From Cryobacterium sp. PH31-O1 (lineage in GTDB: Bacteria; Actinomycetota; Actinomycetes; Actinomycetales; Microbacteriaceae): a stretch of 64,000 nt of DNA. The stretch is from the NCBI RefSeq assembly GCF_030063455.1, contig NZ_JASITB010000001.1:496001-560000 (forward strand). The letters are read 5' to 3'. Both the position numbers and the translations under genes were made by a program. Positions 11,901 through 20,641 of this stretch are shown one piece after another (positions within the stretch are counted from its first letter, which is position 1; each line of letters opens with the position of its first letter). The notes below the pieces were generated by a model, which searched no databases, was not told where the DNA came from, and saw nothing but the letters and a program-made list of their open reading frames with translations.

Positions 11901-11933
11901 CTTGCGTTTCTTGTTTTCGTTGTCTTCCACCAT
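8910..11933 (-). CDS. rne: Ribonuclease E/G family endoribonuclease
   Basis: About 1007 aa. Main endonuclease of mRNA decay and rRNA/tRNA processing. As usual in actinobacteria, the catalytic core is central, between disordered arms. The N-terminal ~190 residues are charged and low-complexity. Then come the S1 segment (KHNKIQIGVLEDGVLVEHYVAK, LIGNVYLGRVQNVLPSMEAAFVDIG), the catalytic block IDRTEAMTVVDVNTGKFVG, DFIDM, and the zinc-link CEACAGRG. The C-terminal ~350 residues are Gly/Ser/Asn-rich, then repeats of TEQA/TQQAG, then an Arg/Lys-rich end. I chose the ATG at 11933 (MVEDNENKKRKS) because AAGGAG lies ~10 bases upstream; the frame stays open to 12005. Confidence 0.95.
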   Translation of the reverse strand: MVEDNENKKRKSLFGTRKSTRKTPVSVPTVQPAIEAPAVPVADAPAKVTIAEYNNVTGAQQMIDAPPTTPADAPADDQAAARVRSSFSLLFQAPEILPMPARTGIRSSQQEQHELDDDEDVEATTVRRRARRRTGDENRSGTDDPANTVVKVRAPREPELITEPQRIKGSTRLEAKKQRRRDGRDAGRRRPVITEAEFLARRESVDRLMVVRAKHNKIQIGVLEDGVLVEHYVAKNQDASLIGNVYLGRVQNVLPSMEAAFVDIGRGRNAVLYSGEVDWDAAAENSGTSNQARRIELALKPGDKVLVQVTKDPIGHKGARLTSQVSLPGRYLVYVPNGSMNGISRKLPDTERARLKKILKEVLPDNVGVIVRTAAEGATDEQLTVDVNRLREQWASIAEQVESAQAPAELHSEPDLLVKIVRDVFNEDFQRMVVAGPDVRATIETYLSQVAPDLLERVETYEGEVDAFDEFRISEQIEKALDRKVWLPSGGSLVIDRTEAMTVVDVNTGKFVGSGGNLEETVTKNNLEAAEEIVRQLRLRDIGGIIVVDFIDMVLESNRDLVSRRLIECLSRDRTKHQVAEVTSLGLVQMTRKKLGLGLLESFSENCEACAGRGIIVHHDPVVKHRQTAQPPQERRPRAKNGSTPGSNGSGSSGSGNIGSSSNGSGNRDNSGQRDGGNRDAHFGGNGASDAPKSGHGTHGITEDAKHALALIAARTITRTGSIAIVPAADTRAADADAVEVPPVTAAHPGTEQAGTEQAKTEQFNTEQSGTELAEPTGTEKANTEPTGTERSRGRQSRSRGQNGRGQQSRSEQARARQASEQASSEQAGTQQAGTQQAGTQQAETQQAETQQAEPVASAAPVSQPVSEPVRELVSEPVVDTVRTPAADAAPRTRGGRSTLAAGAPAGRSAAGSSAVQVPVPEQSESVDILDIPVKKSTRTTRRPSKQVTDQLLDSVLDSLPEPKLPGQGRARSRRVTTAGGAAGQPILTATGTTTSTSTTSQPPHGD
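9376..9450. repeat. Five tandem 15-bp units inside rne
   Basis: Plus-strand units GCCTGCTGCGTCTCG, GCCTGTTGCGTCTCG, then GCCTGCTGCGTTCCG three times. On the coding strand they give AETQQ and AGTQQ pentapeptides in the disordered C-terminal arm of RNase E. Degenerate related pentapeptides (GTEQA, KTEQF, NTEQS) continue toward 9690. A likely length-variable in-frame minisatellite. Confidence 0.9.
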
Positions 11934-12174
11934 CACTGGTGCGCTCCTTGACCGCTGTGGGCGACCGCGCCACCCACCGGTTACTCTCTCGTGCGGGATT
12001 GTCATTTTCGTGACAATTCCGCGAATGTTTTACTACGGCGACCGGCTTTGCCCCCTGGCCTCGGTTAAAACTGTTGCCAGTCGAAACTGTGCTGGGGACG
12101 GTGCTCTGGCTGCTAATACTTCGGGTCGTGGGACCCTAATTCTGGGCGACTGTTGCCCAGGCAAACTTTGTGCT

Positions 12175-12286
12175 CAATAAACTCTGTGCCTATTAAGCTC
12201 TGAGCTTATTAAGCTCTGTACTCATTTAGTACTTTAATCATTAAGCTCTGTATTCATTAAGCACTGCATTTATTAAGCACTGTGGC
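12175..12286. repeat. Seven tandem 16-bp AT-rich repeats upstream of rne and VKOR
   Basis: Units start at 12175, 12191, 12207, 12223, 12239, 12255 and 12271, an exact 16-bp period. Core consensus is YATTAAGCTCTG plus four variable bases. The units read CAATAAACTCTG, TATTAAGCTCTG, TATTAAGCTCTG, CATTTAGTACTT, CATTAAGCTCTG, CATTAAGCACTG and TATTAAGCACTG. Units 2-3 also form the inverted repeat AAGCTC-T-GAGCTT. The array is noncoding and contrasts with the GC-rich surroundings. It could be a protein-binding array, part of the rne leader, or a neutral minisatellite. Confidence 0.92.
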
Positions 12287-12342
12287 GTCTGCTTGAGCGC
12301 GGCTCAACGACTATCAACGATTATCGCATGTAATCGCACAAA

Positions 12343-12366
12343 GCCACGCCGCGCGCGTGGCATAAT
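12343..12366 (+). promoter_or_regulatory. Palindrome plus -10 element of the VKOR gene
   Basis: GCCACGC-CGCGC-GCGTGGC (12343-12361) runs directly into CATAAT (12361-12366), which is 7 nt before the GTG at 12374. This predicts a leaderless mRNA with a possible repressor or activator site over the -35 region. No -35 hexamer is obvious. Confidence 0.5.
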
Positions 12367-12373
12367 CGCAAGA

Positions 12374-12973
12374 GTGCCACAGACAGAGCGTTCTCAGCGT
12401 CCAACCGGTCTGGCCTTTTTCCTGATCGTCGGCGGGATCATCGCGTTCGCAGCGGCCTTCGCCCTCACGCTCGACAAGATCCACCTGCTCGAGGATCCGA
12501 ATGCTCAACTGAGTTGCAGTTTCAGTGTTCTCATCGGCTGCGCCACCAATCTCTCCTCGCCGCAGGGCGCAATTCTGGGCTTTCCCAATCCGCTGATCGG
12601 ACTCGCCGCCTGGAGCGTGGTCATCACGATCGGTATGGCGCTACTGGCCGGGGCTAGGTTTGCGCGCTGGTTCTGGGTGGGATTCAACATCGGCATGCTG
12701 GCCGCGATCACCTTCGTGATCTGGTTGATCGGCCAGAGCATCTTCGTGCTCGACGTGCTCTGCCCCTGGTGCATGGTGACCTGGGCAGTGACCATTCCGG
12801 CCTTTTTGGCCGTCACCCTCTACAACTTTAAGGTTGGCAACCTGCCGGGTGGGGCATCCGTTCGCCGCCTGGCTGCCGGGGCCTATTCGTGGATCTTCGT
12901 CATCACGATCGTCTGCTACATCGTGTTCTTCATCGTCGCCCAGGTGAACATGGACGTGTTGAACCGACTGTAG
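12374..12973 (+). CDS. Vitamin K epoxide reductase (VKOR) family membrane oxidoreductase
   Basis: 199 aa with five hydrophobic segments. It would reoxidise DsbA-type thiol oxidases and pass electrons to membrane quinone, supporting disulfide formation outside the membrane. Loop cysteines C48 and C56 (LSCSFSVLIGC) and the catalytic pair C130-PW-C133 (LDVLCPWCMVTW) are all present. The GTG at 12374 fits the family start; the open frame continues upstream but that part is basic and unlike the family. No Shine-Dalgarno; leaderless translation is likely. No DsbA partner is adjacent. It faces ndk across a shared terminator. Confidence 0.88.
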   Translation: MPQTERSQRPTGLAFFLIVGGIIAFAAAFALTLDKIHLLEDPNAQLSCSFSVLIGCATNLSSPQGAILGFPNPLIGLAAWSVVITIGMALLAGARFARWFWVGFNIGMLAAITFVIWLIGQSIFVLDVLCPWCMVTWAVTIPAFLAVTLYNFKVGNLPGGASVRRLAAGAYSWIFVITIVCYIVFFIVAQVNMDVLNRL

Positions 12974-12983
12974 TCAGAACCAG

Positions 12984-13021
12984 AAATCGCCCCCGGCTCA
13001 GATTTGAGACGAGGGCAATTT
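12984..13021. terminator. Bidirectional terminator between VKOR and ndk
   Basis: 12-bp stem AAATCGCCCCCG / CGAGGGCAATTT around a 14-base loop. Read on the minus strand every pair forms (two as G-U). A/T tails on both arms serve both converging genes. Confidence 0.75.
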
Positions 13022-13033
13022 GCGTGGTGCTGG

Positions 13034-13456
13034 CTAGTCGAACCAGAGGGCCAGCTCGCGCGCGGCGGACTCGGGCGAGTCGGATCCGTGCACGAGGTTC
13101 TGCTGAACCTTGGATCCCCAGTCACGGCCGAGGTCGCCGCGAATGGTGCCGGGAGCGGCGGTGGTGGGGTCGGTGGTGCCGGCGAGGGCACGGAAACCCT
13201 CGATGACCCGGTTTCCCGCGATGCGGAACGCGACGATGGGGCCGCTCTCCATGAATTCGACGAGGGGTTCGTAGAAGGGCTTGCCCTCGTGCTCGGCATA
13301 GTGCGCGGCGAGCAGCGAGCGGTCGGGTTCGACGAGCTTCACGTCGACAAGAGAGTAACCCTTGGCCTCGATGCGGCGCAGGATCTCGCCGGTCAGGTTG
13401 CGGGCAACGCCGTCGGGCTTGATCAAGACGAGGGTTTCTTCGATCGGGGTGTTCAT
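13034..13456 (-). CDS. ndk: Nucleoside diphosphate kinase
   Basis: Transfers the terminal phosphate from ATP to NDPs through a phosphohistidine. 140 aa, full length: ETLVLIKPDGVARNLTGEIL at the N-terminus and the active-site block NLVHGSDSPESA with His123. The ATG overlaps the DUF4233 stop (ATGA), so it is the coupled last gene of ileS-folC-DUF4233-ndk. It ends at the bidirectional terminator at 12984-13021. Confidence 0.97.
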   Translation of the reverse strand: MNTPIEETLVLIKPDGVARNLTGEILRRIEAKGYSLVDVKLVEPDRSLLAAHYAEHEGKPFYEPLVEFMESGPIVAFRIAGNRVIEGFRALAGTTDPTTAAPGTIRGDLGRDWGSKVQQNLVHGSDSPESAARELALWFD

Positions 13457-13830
13457 TCAATCTCCTTGGGTTGATCTGGATTCGTGTGATCTATTCTCGA
13501 GCCGGTGATCATGCAGTAGGTCCACATGGCGGCAAACAGGGCGCCGACGAAAAACATGGCCGGGGTGATGAACCCGGTAGCGATGATGACCGCCTGTAGT
13601 ACCCAGCCGATCGCATAAGACCATCGATAGCGCAAAAGTGCGATCAGGCCGACCATGGCCAGGCAGAGCAGCACGCCGCCGATGACCACGGCGAGGGGTG
13701 AGACCGGGCCCGGCTCGGTCGCCACGGACACAAGGCCCAGAGTGACCACGGCACCCAAAAAGACGACGATGGTTTCAAAGCCAAGCAAAATTGTGGCGAG
13801 CGAGCGTTTGACCGAGCGCGGCCCCCTCAT
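13453..13830 (-). CDS. DUF4233 small membrane protein
   Basis: 125 aa. A short basic N-terminus ([10 protein letters not shown]) is followed by about four hydrophobic segments (LATILLGFETIVVFLGAVV, SPLAVVIGGVLLCLAMVGLIALL, YAIGWVLQAVIIATGFI, MFFVGALFAAMWTYCMI). DUF4233 proteins sit between folC and ndk throughout actinobacteria, as here. The start overlaps the folC stop (ATGA) and its stop overlaps the ndk start (ATGA). The role is unknown; conserved linkage suggests a housekeeping membrane function. Confidence 0.85.
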   Translation of the reverse strand: MRGPRSVKRSLATILLGFETIVVFLGAVVTLGLVSVATEPGPVSPLAVVIGGVLLCLAMVGLIALLRYRWSYAIGWVLQAVIIATGFITPAMFFVGALFAAMWTYCMITGSRIDHTNPDQPKEIE

Positions 13831-15287
13831 TTCTCCATCCATTCGCCGGCGGCGGCGAGGGTGATTGCTTCGCCGACGAGCACGATGGAACCGGTGACGA
13901 GCACTGCCCGCTTGGGCGCCTCGGCCGCCCACTCGCGGGCACCGTCGAGGGCACCGGCCAGGTCGTCGAAGCGGAACGTGACCTGCTCGCTGGTCCACTC
14001 GGCGATATTGTCGGCGAGGTCGTCCATGCGCACGGCACGCTCGGAGTGCGGCTCGGTGACGTAGAACCGGTCGACCTGAGGGGCGAGGGCGGCGATGATG
14101 CCCTTGGCGTCCTTGTCGGCGAGGATTCCGACGACCACGGCGACCTCATCGAAATCGAAGTAGGCTTCGAGGGCGGCGGCGAGTGCCGTGGCGCCGTGCG
14201 GGTTGTGCGCGGCGTCCACGAGCACGGTTGGTTCGATACCGACCAGTTGCAGGCGTCCGGGCGACGTCGCGCTACCGAGGCCCTCGGCGAGCAGGTCGCC
14301 GACCAGGGCCTGGCTGCCCGCGCCGAGGAATGACTCGACGGCGGCGATGGCCAGTGCCGCATTCTGGGCCTGGTGGGTGCCGTACAGCGGCAGGAACAAC
14401 TCGTTGTAGGTGCCGGCCAGACCGCGCACCGAGATGACCTGGCCGCCGACCGCGACGGTGCTTGAGAGCAGTTCGAAGCCCTCGTTCTCGCGGGCGAGGG
14501 TCGACTCGTTTAATTCGGCCGCACGGTCGAGTTCGGCCTGAACCTCCGGGCTCTGGAAAGCCGAGACAACGGATGCCGCCGGCTTGATGATCCCGCTCTT
14601 GGTACGGGCGATCTCGGCGACGGTATTGCCGAGGCGCAGGGTGTGATCGAGGGCGATCGGGGTGAACACGGCGACCTGGCCGTCGGCGACGTTCGTGGAA
14701 TCCCATTCGCCGCCCATGCCGACCTCGATCACGGCCACGTCCACCGGCGCATCGGCGAAGCAAGCGAAGGCGAGCACTGTGAGTGCTTCGAAGAAGGTCA
14801 GCGGCACCTCGCCGGCGGCTTCGAGCTCTGTGTCAACGAGCGTCAGGTAGGGCTTGATATCGGTCCAGTTGGCGGCGAGAATCTGGTCGCTGATCGGTTC
14901 GCCGTCGATGACGATGCGCTCGTTCAGGCGCACCAGGTGCGGGCTGGTCAGCAGGCCGGTGCGCAGGCCATAGGCGCGCACAATGCTCTCGACCAGACGG
15001 CTCGTGCTGGTCTTGCCGTTGGTGCCGGCCACATGAATGATCGGGTACGAGGTCTGCGGATTGCCGAGAAAGTCCAGGGCGCGACGGGTGGGCGCGAGGC
15101 GCGGCTGTGGTTGAGCCTCCCCCACCCGCAACAACAGCTCGGCAAAGACGGCGTCCCCCGCTTCGCGGAAGGCATCCAGGGGTGCCGGCTGGTTCATCGG
15201 CTCCTCGTCGTCGCCGCGTCCGGTGATGTTCTTCCAGTCGGCGCTGTCATCGGCGGGGATACCGTCAGCCGGGGTGTTATCAGACAA
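13827..15287 (-). CDS. folC: Folylpolyglutamate synthase / dihydrofolate synthase
   Basis: Adds glutamate to dihydropteroate and folates in an ATP-dependent Mur-ligase-type reaction. 486 aa with P-loop GTNGKTS (88-94), [14 protein letters not shown], the [21 protein letters not shown] block with the carbamylated-lysine motif region, and [10 protein letters not shown]. The TTG at 15287 is chosen: GGAG lies six bases upstream and it overlaps the ileS stop by 8 bp. An ATG at 15197 is the alternative but its GAGGAG is too close. The first ~30 residues are acidic and nonconserved. Confidence 0.95.
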   Translation of the reverse strand: MSDNTPADGIPADDSADWKNITGRGDDEEPMNQPAPLDAFREAGDAVFAELLLRVGEAQPQPRLAPTRRALDFLGNPQTSYPIIHVAGTNGKTSTSRLVESIVRAYGLRTGLLTSPHLVRLNERIVIDGEPISDQILAANWTDIKPYLTLVDTELEAAGEVPLTFFEALTVLAFACFADAPVDVAVIEVGMGGEWDSTNVADGQVAVFTPIALDHTLRLGNTVAEIARTKSGIIKPAASVVSAFQSPEVQAELDRAAELNESTLARENEGFELLSSTVAVGGQVISVRGLAGTYNELFLPLYGTHQAQNAALAIAAVESFLGAGSQALVGDLLAEGLGSATSPGRLQLVGIEPTVLVDAAHNPHGATALAAALEAYFDFDEVAVVVGILADKDAKGIIAALAPQVDRFYVTEPHSERAVRMDDLADNIAEWTSEQVTFRFDDLAGALDGAREWAAEAPKRAVLVTGSIVLVGEAITLAAAGEWMEK

Positions 15288-18200
15288 GGATGGCTCCGTT
15301 CACGCGTGCGACGGCCACGATGACGGCGCCCAGATTGACATAGTGGTCAGCTTCAAATCGTACGTAGTGTTCCACGGGAGCGCCGACCCGGGCTTCGAGC
15401 CACTCCGACGGCAATTCGGCGGCGAACTCGCCGCTTGACGGGCGGTGCGTGGTGAAACTCGTCGCGAGGGTCTCGGCCGCGACATCGACCCCCCGGGCGA
15501 GGGCGAAGGAATCAGCATCCGCTTCGCTCTGAAAGACCAGATCCAGACGGATACGGTCGCTCACCTGGAAGCCCGCTGACTTGCGCGTGTCCTGCACGGC
15601 CCGAATGAGGTCGCGGGCGAAGCCTTCGGCCTCGAGCTCGGGCGTGGTGACGGTCGCGAGCAGCGCGAAACCACCGCCGGGCAGCAGTGCGAGGGCGGCG
15701 GCGCCATCGCCGGCGCCGCTGTTGGCTTCGAGGGTCAGCTCGTACTCGCTCGGTTCGAGGGCGATGCCGCCGGCCGTGACGACGCCGTCGGTTTCGCTCC
15801 AGTCGCCGGCGCGAGCGGCCTGGATGACCTGCTGCACCTGCTTGCCGAGGCGGGGTCCGGCGGCGCGGGCGTTGACGACGAGCCTGCTCGTGACACCGTA
15901 GGCGCTCGCGCTGTCGTCTTCGAGCTCGATCAGCGTGACCGTTTTCACGTTGAGCTCGTCCCGAAGGATGGCGACGTAGGACGCGAGCGCTGCGGTGTTG
16001 CCGGTGACGACGGTGAGGTTGGTCAGCGGCAGACGCACCCGCAGCCCGGCCTGCTTGCGAAGCGACAGCACGGTGCTGCTGACCAGGCGCACCTGGTCCA
16101 TGGTGGTGACGAGCTCGTCGTCGGCGGGGAACAGTGCGGCATCGGGCCAATCTTCGAGGTGCACGCTACGGCCGCCGGTCAGGCCCTGCCAGATGCGCTC
16201 GGTGACCAGCGGCAGCAGCGGCGCGGTGACCCGGCAGACGGTTTCCAGCACGGTGTACAGGGTGTCGAAGGCTTCGTGGGACGTGACCCCTGCGGCGGCG
16301 CCGCCCCAGAACCGGTCGCGGGACCGGCGCACGTACCAGTTGGTGAGCACGTCGGCGAAGTCACGCAGCCGCGCGGCGGCGACGGTGCTGTCGAGGGCTT
16401 CGAGGTCGGTCGTGACCGAGGCGATGAGGTCGCGAGTCTTGGCGAGCAGGTAGCGGTCGAGTACGTCAGTGGAATCGGTGCGCCAGGTGGCGTCATAACC
16501 GGTGGCACCAGCGGTGCCAGAGGCATTCGCGTAGAGGGTGAAGAAATAGTAGGTGCTCCACAGCGGCAGCATCACCTGCCGGGCGCCCTCTCGAATGCCC
16601 TCCTCTGTAACGACGAGGTTGCCGCCGCGCAGCACCGGTGAGCTCATCAGGAACCAGCGCATGGCGTCGGCGCCGTCCCGGTCGAAGACCTCGTTGACGT
16701 CGGGGTAGTTGCGCAGCGACTTGCTCATCTTCTGACCGTCGTTGCCGAGCACGATGCCGTGGCTGACGACGTTCTTGAAGGCGGGCCGGTCGAACAGTGC
16801 GGTGGAGAGCACGTGCAACAGGTAAAACCAGCCGCGGGTCTGCCCGATGTATTCGACGATGAAATCGGCCGGGTTGTGGGCTTCGAACCATTCCCGGTTC
16901 TCGAACGGGTAGTGCACCTGGGCGAATGGCATCGAGCCGGAATCGAACCAGACGTCCAGCACGTCGGTGATGCGGCGCATGGTGGACTGGCCGGTGGGGT
17001 CGTCGGGGTTTGGTCGGGTCAGTTCGTCGATGTACGGGCGGTGCAGGTCGGTCGGGCGCACCCCGAAGTCGGCGGCCAACTCGTCGAGCGAGCCGTAGAC
17101 ATCCGTTCGAGGATAGTCGGGGTTATCGCTCTTCCAGACCGGGATGGGCGAACCCCAGTAGCGGTTGCGGCTGATCGACCAGTCACGGGCGTTGCCGATC
17201 CACTTGCCAAACTGGCCGTCCTTCACGTTCTCCGGAACCCAGTTCACCTCCTGGTTGAGTTCGACCATGCGCGGACGAAAGTCGGTCACCCGCACGAACC
17301 AGCTCGACACGGCCTTGTAGATGAGCGGGTTGCGGCAGCGCCAGCAGTGCGGGTAGGAGTGCTCGTAGCTGGCCTGACGGATGAGGCGGCCGTTGGCCCT
17401 CAGCAGCGCGGTGAGCGGCTTGTTGGCGTCGCTCCAGAGCTGGCCGGCCACCTCGGGAATGTCGCTGAGAAACTTTCCGCCATCGTCGAGCGAGAGGATG
17501 ACCGGGATGCCGGCGGCCTCACAGACTTTCTGGTCCTCCTCGCCGTAGGCGGGAGCCTGGTGCACGATGCCGGTGCCGTCGCTCGTGGTGACGTAGTCCG
17601 CAACGAGGATGCGCCAGGCGTTCTGAGTGCCCCAGACCGATTCGTCGGCATAGTGGTCGAACAGGCGGTCGTAGCTGACACCCTCGAGCTCACTACCCAG
17701 TATGGTGCGCGACACGGCAGCGGATGCCTCGGCGGCGCTCTCGTAGCCGAGGTCCTTGGCATAGTTACCGACCAGGTCGATCGCGATGAGGTATTCGGCA
17801 CCGAGCACTTCAGCAGATTCGAGTACTTCGGCCGACGAGTCGGCGCCCTCGCGCATCACCTCGGCGTCTGGCGTGCCGTTCGGGCCGGCCGGCACGACGG
17901 CGTAGACGATGGCCGGGCCAACGGCGAGCGCGAAGTTCGTCGGGAGGGTCCACGGGGTCGTGGTCCAGGCCAGAGCGCGCACGGCCGTGAGGCCGAGCGC
18001 TTCGGCCCTGGCGCCGATCAGTGGAAAGGTCACCGTGACCGTCTGGTCCTGGCGCATTTTGTAGACGTCGTCGTCCATGCGCAGTTCGTGGTTTGAGAGC
18101 GGGGTCTGGTCACGCCAGCAATAGGGCAGCACCCGGTAACCCTCGTAGGCCAGCCCCTTGGTGTGCAGCTGCTTGAACGCCCAGATCACCGACTCCATGA

Positions 18201-18702
18201 AGGTGATGTCGAGGGTCTTGTAGTCGTTCTCGAAGTCGACCCAGCGGGCCTGGCGGGTGACGTACTCCTCCCAGTCTTTGGTGTATTCGAGCACCGACTC
18301 GCGGGCGACCGCGTTGAACGCGGCAAGACCCATCTCTTCGATTTGGCTCTTGTCGGTGATGCCAAGCTTGCGTTCGGCTTCAAGCTCGGCGGGCAGGCCG
18401 TGGGTGTCCCAGCCGAAACGGCGGTGAACCTGCTTGCCGCGCATGGTCTGAAAACGGGGGAACAGGTCTTTGGCGTAGCCGGTGAGCAGATGGCCGTAGT
18501 GCGGCAGGCCGTTGGCGAAGGGCGGGCCGTCGTAGAAGGTCCATTCCTCGGCGCCGTCGCGCTGGTCGATCGAGGCCTGGAAGGTGTCGTCGTTCTTCCA
18601 GAATTCGAGCACTTCGTTTTCGAGGGCGGGAAAGTTCGGGGAGGGAACGATGGCCTCGGCGGGGGTTCCATGGGGGGTCGTAATACGGCTCTTGGGATAC
18701 AA
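15280..18702 (-). CDS. ileS: Isoleucyl-tRNA synthetase
   Basis: Class I synthetase charging tRNA-Ile. About 1140 aa: HYGH-type signature in [16 protein letters not shown], an editing domain with TTPWTLPTN, then [14 protein letters not shown] (KMSKS loop), and a long C-terminal tRNA-binding region. The open frame extends upstream through the T-box to 18936, but that part is leader RNA. AGGAG lies 7 nt before the TTG at 18702, giving [12 protein letters not shown], which matches family starts. First gene of ileS-folC-DUF4233-ndk, controlled by the T-box just upstream. Confidence 0.95.
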   Translation of the reverse strand: MYPKSRITTPHGTPAEAIVPSPNFPALENEVLEFWKNDDTFQASIDQRDGAEEWTFYDGPPFANGLPHYGHLLTGYAKDLFPRFQTMRGKQVHRRFGWDTHGLPAELEAERKLGITDKSQIEEMGLAAFNAVARESVLEYTKDWEEYVTRQARWVDFENDYKTLDITFMESVIWAFKQLHTKGLAYEGYRVLPYCWRDQTPLSNHELRMDDDVYKMRQDQTVTVTFPLIGARAEALGLTAVRALAWTTTPWTLPTNFALAVGPAIVYAVVPAGPNGTPDAEVMREGADSSAEVLESAEVLGAEYLIAIDLVGNYAKDLGYESAAEASAAVSRTILGSELEGVSYDRLFDHYADESVWGTQNAWRILVADYVTTSDGTGIVHQAPAYGEEDQKVCEAAGIPVILSLDDGGKFLSDIPEVAGQLWSDANKPLTALLRANGRLIRQASYEHSYPHCWRCRNPLIYKAVSSWFVRVTDFRPRMVELNQEVNWVPENVKDGQFGKWIGNARDWSISRNRYWGSPIPVWKSDNPDYPRTDVYGSLDELAADFGVRPTDLHRPYIDELTRPNPDDPTGQSTMRRITDVLDVWFDSGSMPFAQVHYPFENREWFEAHNPADFIVEYIGQTRGWFYLLHVLSTALFDRPAFKNVVSHGIVLGNDGQKMSKSLRNYPDVNEVFDRDGADAMRWFLMSSPVLRGGNLVVTEEGIREGARQVMLPLWSTYYFFTLYANASGTAGATGYDATWRTDSTDVLDRYLLAKTRDLIASVTTDLEALDSTVAAARLRDFADVLTNWYVRRSRDRFWGGAAAGVTSHEAFDTLYTVLETVCRVTAPLLPLVTERIWQGLTGGRSVHLEDWPDAALFPADDELVTTMDQVRLVSSTVLSLRKQAGLRVRLPLTNLTVVTGNTAALASYVAILRDELNVKTVTLIELEDDSASAYGVTSRLVVNARAAGPRLGKQVQQVIQAARAGDWSETDGVVTAGGIALEPSEYELTLEANSGAGDGAAALALLPGGGFALLATVTTPELEAEGFARDLIRAVQDTRKSAGFQVSDRIRLDLVFQSEADADSFALARGVDVAAETLATSFTTHRPSSGEFAAELPSEWLEARVGAPVEHYVRFEADHYVNLGAVIVAVARVNGAILV

Positions 18703-18720
18703 AATGCTTCTCCTACCGGG

Positions 18721-18928
18721 ACGGGTCGCTGGGGCCCTGCTCCACGAGGACGAACGATTCTGTAGAAATCGCCGCGGTACCACCTCGCTTGCCACCCGAA
18801 ACCGCCGGGCGACCGCTTGTTCAAAGGCTGTGACGGGCCCGACCCGTTCGGTTCTACTGAGCTGCCAACCCGAGGGCGGGCATCCGTTCTTCCAAAGACT
18901 TCCCGGTGATGGCCGGGTCACTGTCATT
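18721..18928 (-). promoter_or_regulatory. T-box riboswitch of ileS, short-stem-I (translational) type
   Basis: Minus strand: a tiny hairpin CCCGG-CCATCA-CCGGG (18917-18902) presents ATC (18910-18908), an Ile specifier codon, in its loop. Downstream is the invariant T-box sequence GGTGGTACCGCGG (18784-18772), then a TCGTCCTCG strand as in antiterminator/antisequestrator bulges. No U-rich terminator follows. TTTCTAC just after the T-box can pair with GTAGGAG at the ileS ribosome-binding site (7 pairs with G-U). This fits control of translation by uncharged tRNA-Ile, as known for actinobacterial ileS T-boxes. Confidence 0.88.
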
Positions 18929-18935
18929 GACCACA

Positions 18936-18941
18936 ATCGTA
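18936..18941 (-). promoter_or_regulatory. -10 element of the ileS operon
   Basis: TACGAT on the minus strand about 8 nt before the predicted T-box transcript start. No good -35 hexamer is visible at the right distance. Confidence 0.45.
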
Positions 18942-18976
18942 CCGGATGATCGACCGCCGTAGCCTAACGTTGAGGG

Positions 18977-20641
18977 GTGAAGAATCAAATGCGGCGCCCA
19001 GCCCCCACCCGTCGCCTGCTCGCCGCCACAACCGGCATCGTCGCCCTCGGCCTGCTGGTCGCCGGCTGCACCCCGACCGACCCGAACGAACCGGTCGGCG
19101 AGCCCCGCAACGGCGGCACGCTCACCTACGCCTCTGGCGACGCCGAGCCGAGCTGCCTCGACCCGCACGTTGGCGGAAACTTTCCCCAGGCGCTGGTCAG
19201 CGCCCAATACCTCGAATCACTCGTCTCCCGCGACGACGCCGGCCAGATTATTCCCTGGCTGGCCGAGTCGTGGACCCCGAGTGACGACGGCCTGACCTGG
19301 GATTTCACCCTGCGCGGCGACGTGACCTTCACCGACGGGACCGCGTTCGACGCAGCCGCCGTGCAGGCCAACATCGCCCACCTGCAAGACCCGACGACGC
19401 TCTCTTCTACCGGATACCTCGCCCTCGGCAAGGTCGCCTCGGCCACAGCGGTCTCCCCCACCGTGGTGCGCTTCACCCTGACCGAACCGGACAGCGCACT
19501 GCTCGAGTCGCTGTCCCAGCCCTGGCTCGCGATGGAATCGCCGGCAGCCCTCGAACGCAGCCAGGACGAGAACTGTGCCAGCCCCGTTGGCACCGGCCCC
19601 TTCATCGTTCAGAGCTGGGTGAAGCAGAACGCCATCACCCTCGTACGAAACGACGACTACGTTTCCCCACCAGCGGATGCCGGCCATGCCGGCCCCGCCT
19701 ACCTCGATGAGGTCATCTGGCGGTTCATCCCCGATTCGGCGTCGCGCTACGCGGCACTGCAATCCGGCGAGGTCGACGTGATCGACAACGCCCAGCCCGA
19801 CACGATCGTGCAGGCCGAGCAGAGCGATTCGATCGAGCACCTCGACTCGCCGCGGCCCGGCGCCGCCAACCGTGTCGAACTGAACTCGGGGCGGGCCCCC
19901 TTCAACGATGTGCGCGTGCGGGAGGCATTCATCCGCTCCGCTAACGTTGACGACGCCGTCTCGAGCCTGTTTCAGGGTACGGCCACCCGGTCTTACTCGG
20001 CGTTGTCGAGCGTTGAGGCCACCGCCGTCAGCAACGCCGCCCTGTTCGACTATGACCCGTCCGCCGCCGCGAAACTGCTCGACGCGGCGGGTTGGAATGA
20101 ATCCGATGCCGAGGGCTACCGCGTCAAAGACGGAGTTCGGCTGTCGGTGGAGTTTCCGGTGAGCACCAACCAGTCCATTCCGGCCGAGCAGAGCGTGTTC
20201 GAACAGATTCAGGCGACTGCGAAGGAGACCGGCTTCGAGGTGAAACTCGCTCCGATGGATCTCTCCAGCTGGTATGCCGCCCTCGCCTCCAACGACTACG
20301 ACGCGGTGAGCGCGCCGTACACCAAGGTCGGCCCCGACGTGTTGCGCATTCTGTACCATTCCGACAGCATCGTTCCGGCGCCGAGCGGGTACTTCGCCAA
20401 TCTCGCCCAGGTGAGTGACCCCGAAATCGACGCGCTGCTCACGACGGCGGCGCGAACAACGGATGCCGCTGAGCGCAACTCCCTCTACGCCGACGCCCAA
20501 AACCGCATCCTGGAGGGTTTCTACATTCTGCCTCTGTACGACCAGCAGAATCATTTCCTGCTGCGCAGCAACGTGGTGGGCCTCCGCACCCTGCCGACCG
20601 TGGCCGTGCCCACCCTGTACGACGCGTGGCTGAACCGGTAA
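18977..20641 (+). CDS. Peptide/solute ABC transporter substrate-binding lipoprotein (DppA/OppA type)
   Basis: 554 aa. Basic N-terminus, hydrophobic segment, and lipobox LVAGC (Cys31) for lipid anchoring outside the membrane. The mature part is an SBP_bac_5 protein: GGTLTYASGDAEPSCLDPH, LAESWTPSDDGLTWDFTLRGDVTFTDGTAFDAAAV, then DNAQPD and a C-terminal YADAQNRILEGFYILPLYDQ. Starts with GTG at 18977 (ATG at 18989 also possible). First gene of a four-gene importer operon divergent from ileS. Peptides are the usual substrates, though sugars or metal complexes are possible for the family. Confidence 0.9.
   Translation: MKNQMRRPAPTRRLLAATTGIVALGLLVAGCTPTDPNEPVGEPRNGGTLTYASGDAEPSCLDPHVGGNFPQALVSAQYLESLVSRDDAGQIIPWLAESWTPSDDGLTWDFTLRGDVTFTDGTAFDAAAVQANIAHLQDPTTLSSTGYLALGKVASATAVSPTVVRFTLTEPDSALLESLSQPWLAMESPAALERSQDENCASPVGTGPFIVQSWVKQNAITLVRNDDYVSPPADAGHAGPAYLDEVIWRFIPDSASRYAALQSGEVDVIDNAQPDTIVQAEQSDSIEHLDSPRPGAANRVELNSGRAPFNDVRVREAFIRSANVDDAVSSLFQGTATRSYSALSSVEATAVSNAALFDYDPSAAAKLLDAAGWNESDAEGYRVKDGVRLSVEFPVSTNQSIPAEQSVFEQIQATAKETGFEVKLAPMDLSSWYAALASNDYDAVSAPYTKVGPDVLRILYHSDSIVPAPSGYFANLAQVSDPEIDALLTTAARTTDAAERNSLYADAQNRILEGFYILPLYDQQNHFLLRSNVVGLRTLPTVAVPTLYDAWLNR

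Larger units (their letters stand above)
11934..12373. other. 440-bp intergenic region between divergent rne and VKOR genes
   Basis: No convincing gene. The rne side (11934-12174) is unremarkable mixed sequence that must contain the rne promoter and leader; I cannot fix a promoter with confidence. The middle holds the 16-bp repeat array (12175-12286). The VKOR side has TTGAGC-GCG-GCTCAA (about 12293-12307) and the palindrome GCCACGC-CGCGC-GCGTGGC (12343-12361) abutting a -10 element. It is visibly richer in A+T than the flanking genes. Confidence 0.7.

Noticed and set aside
12175-12286. CRISPR array
   Set aside because: Units are 16 bp, contiguous and without distinct spacers; no cas genes.
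16759-18096. Plus-strand open frame of 445 codons opposite ileS
   Set aside because: Antisense shadow; the product is low-complexity Val/Gly/Asp-rich and ileS motifs cover the same bases.
18703-18936. N-terminal extension of ileS through the upstream open frame
   Set aside because: The DNA is a T-box leader; the family start and AGGAG site fit the TTG at 18702.
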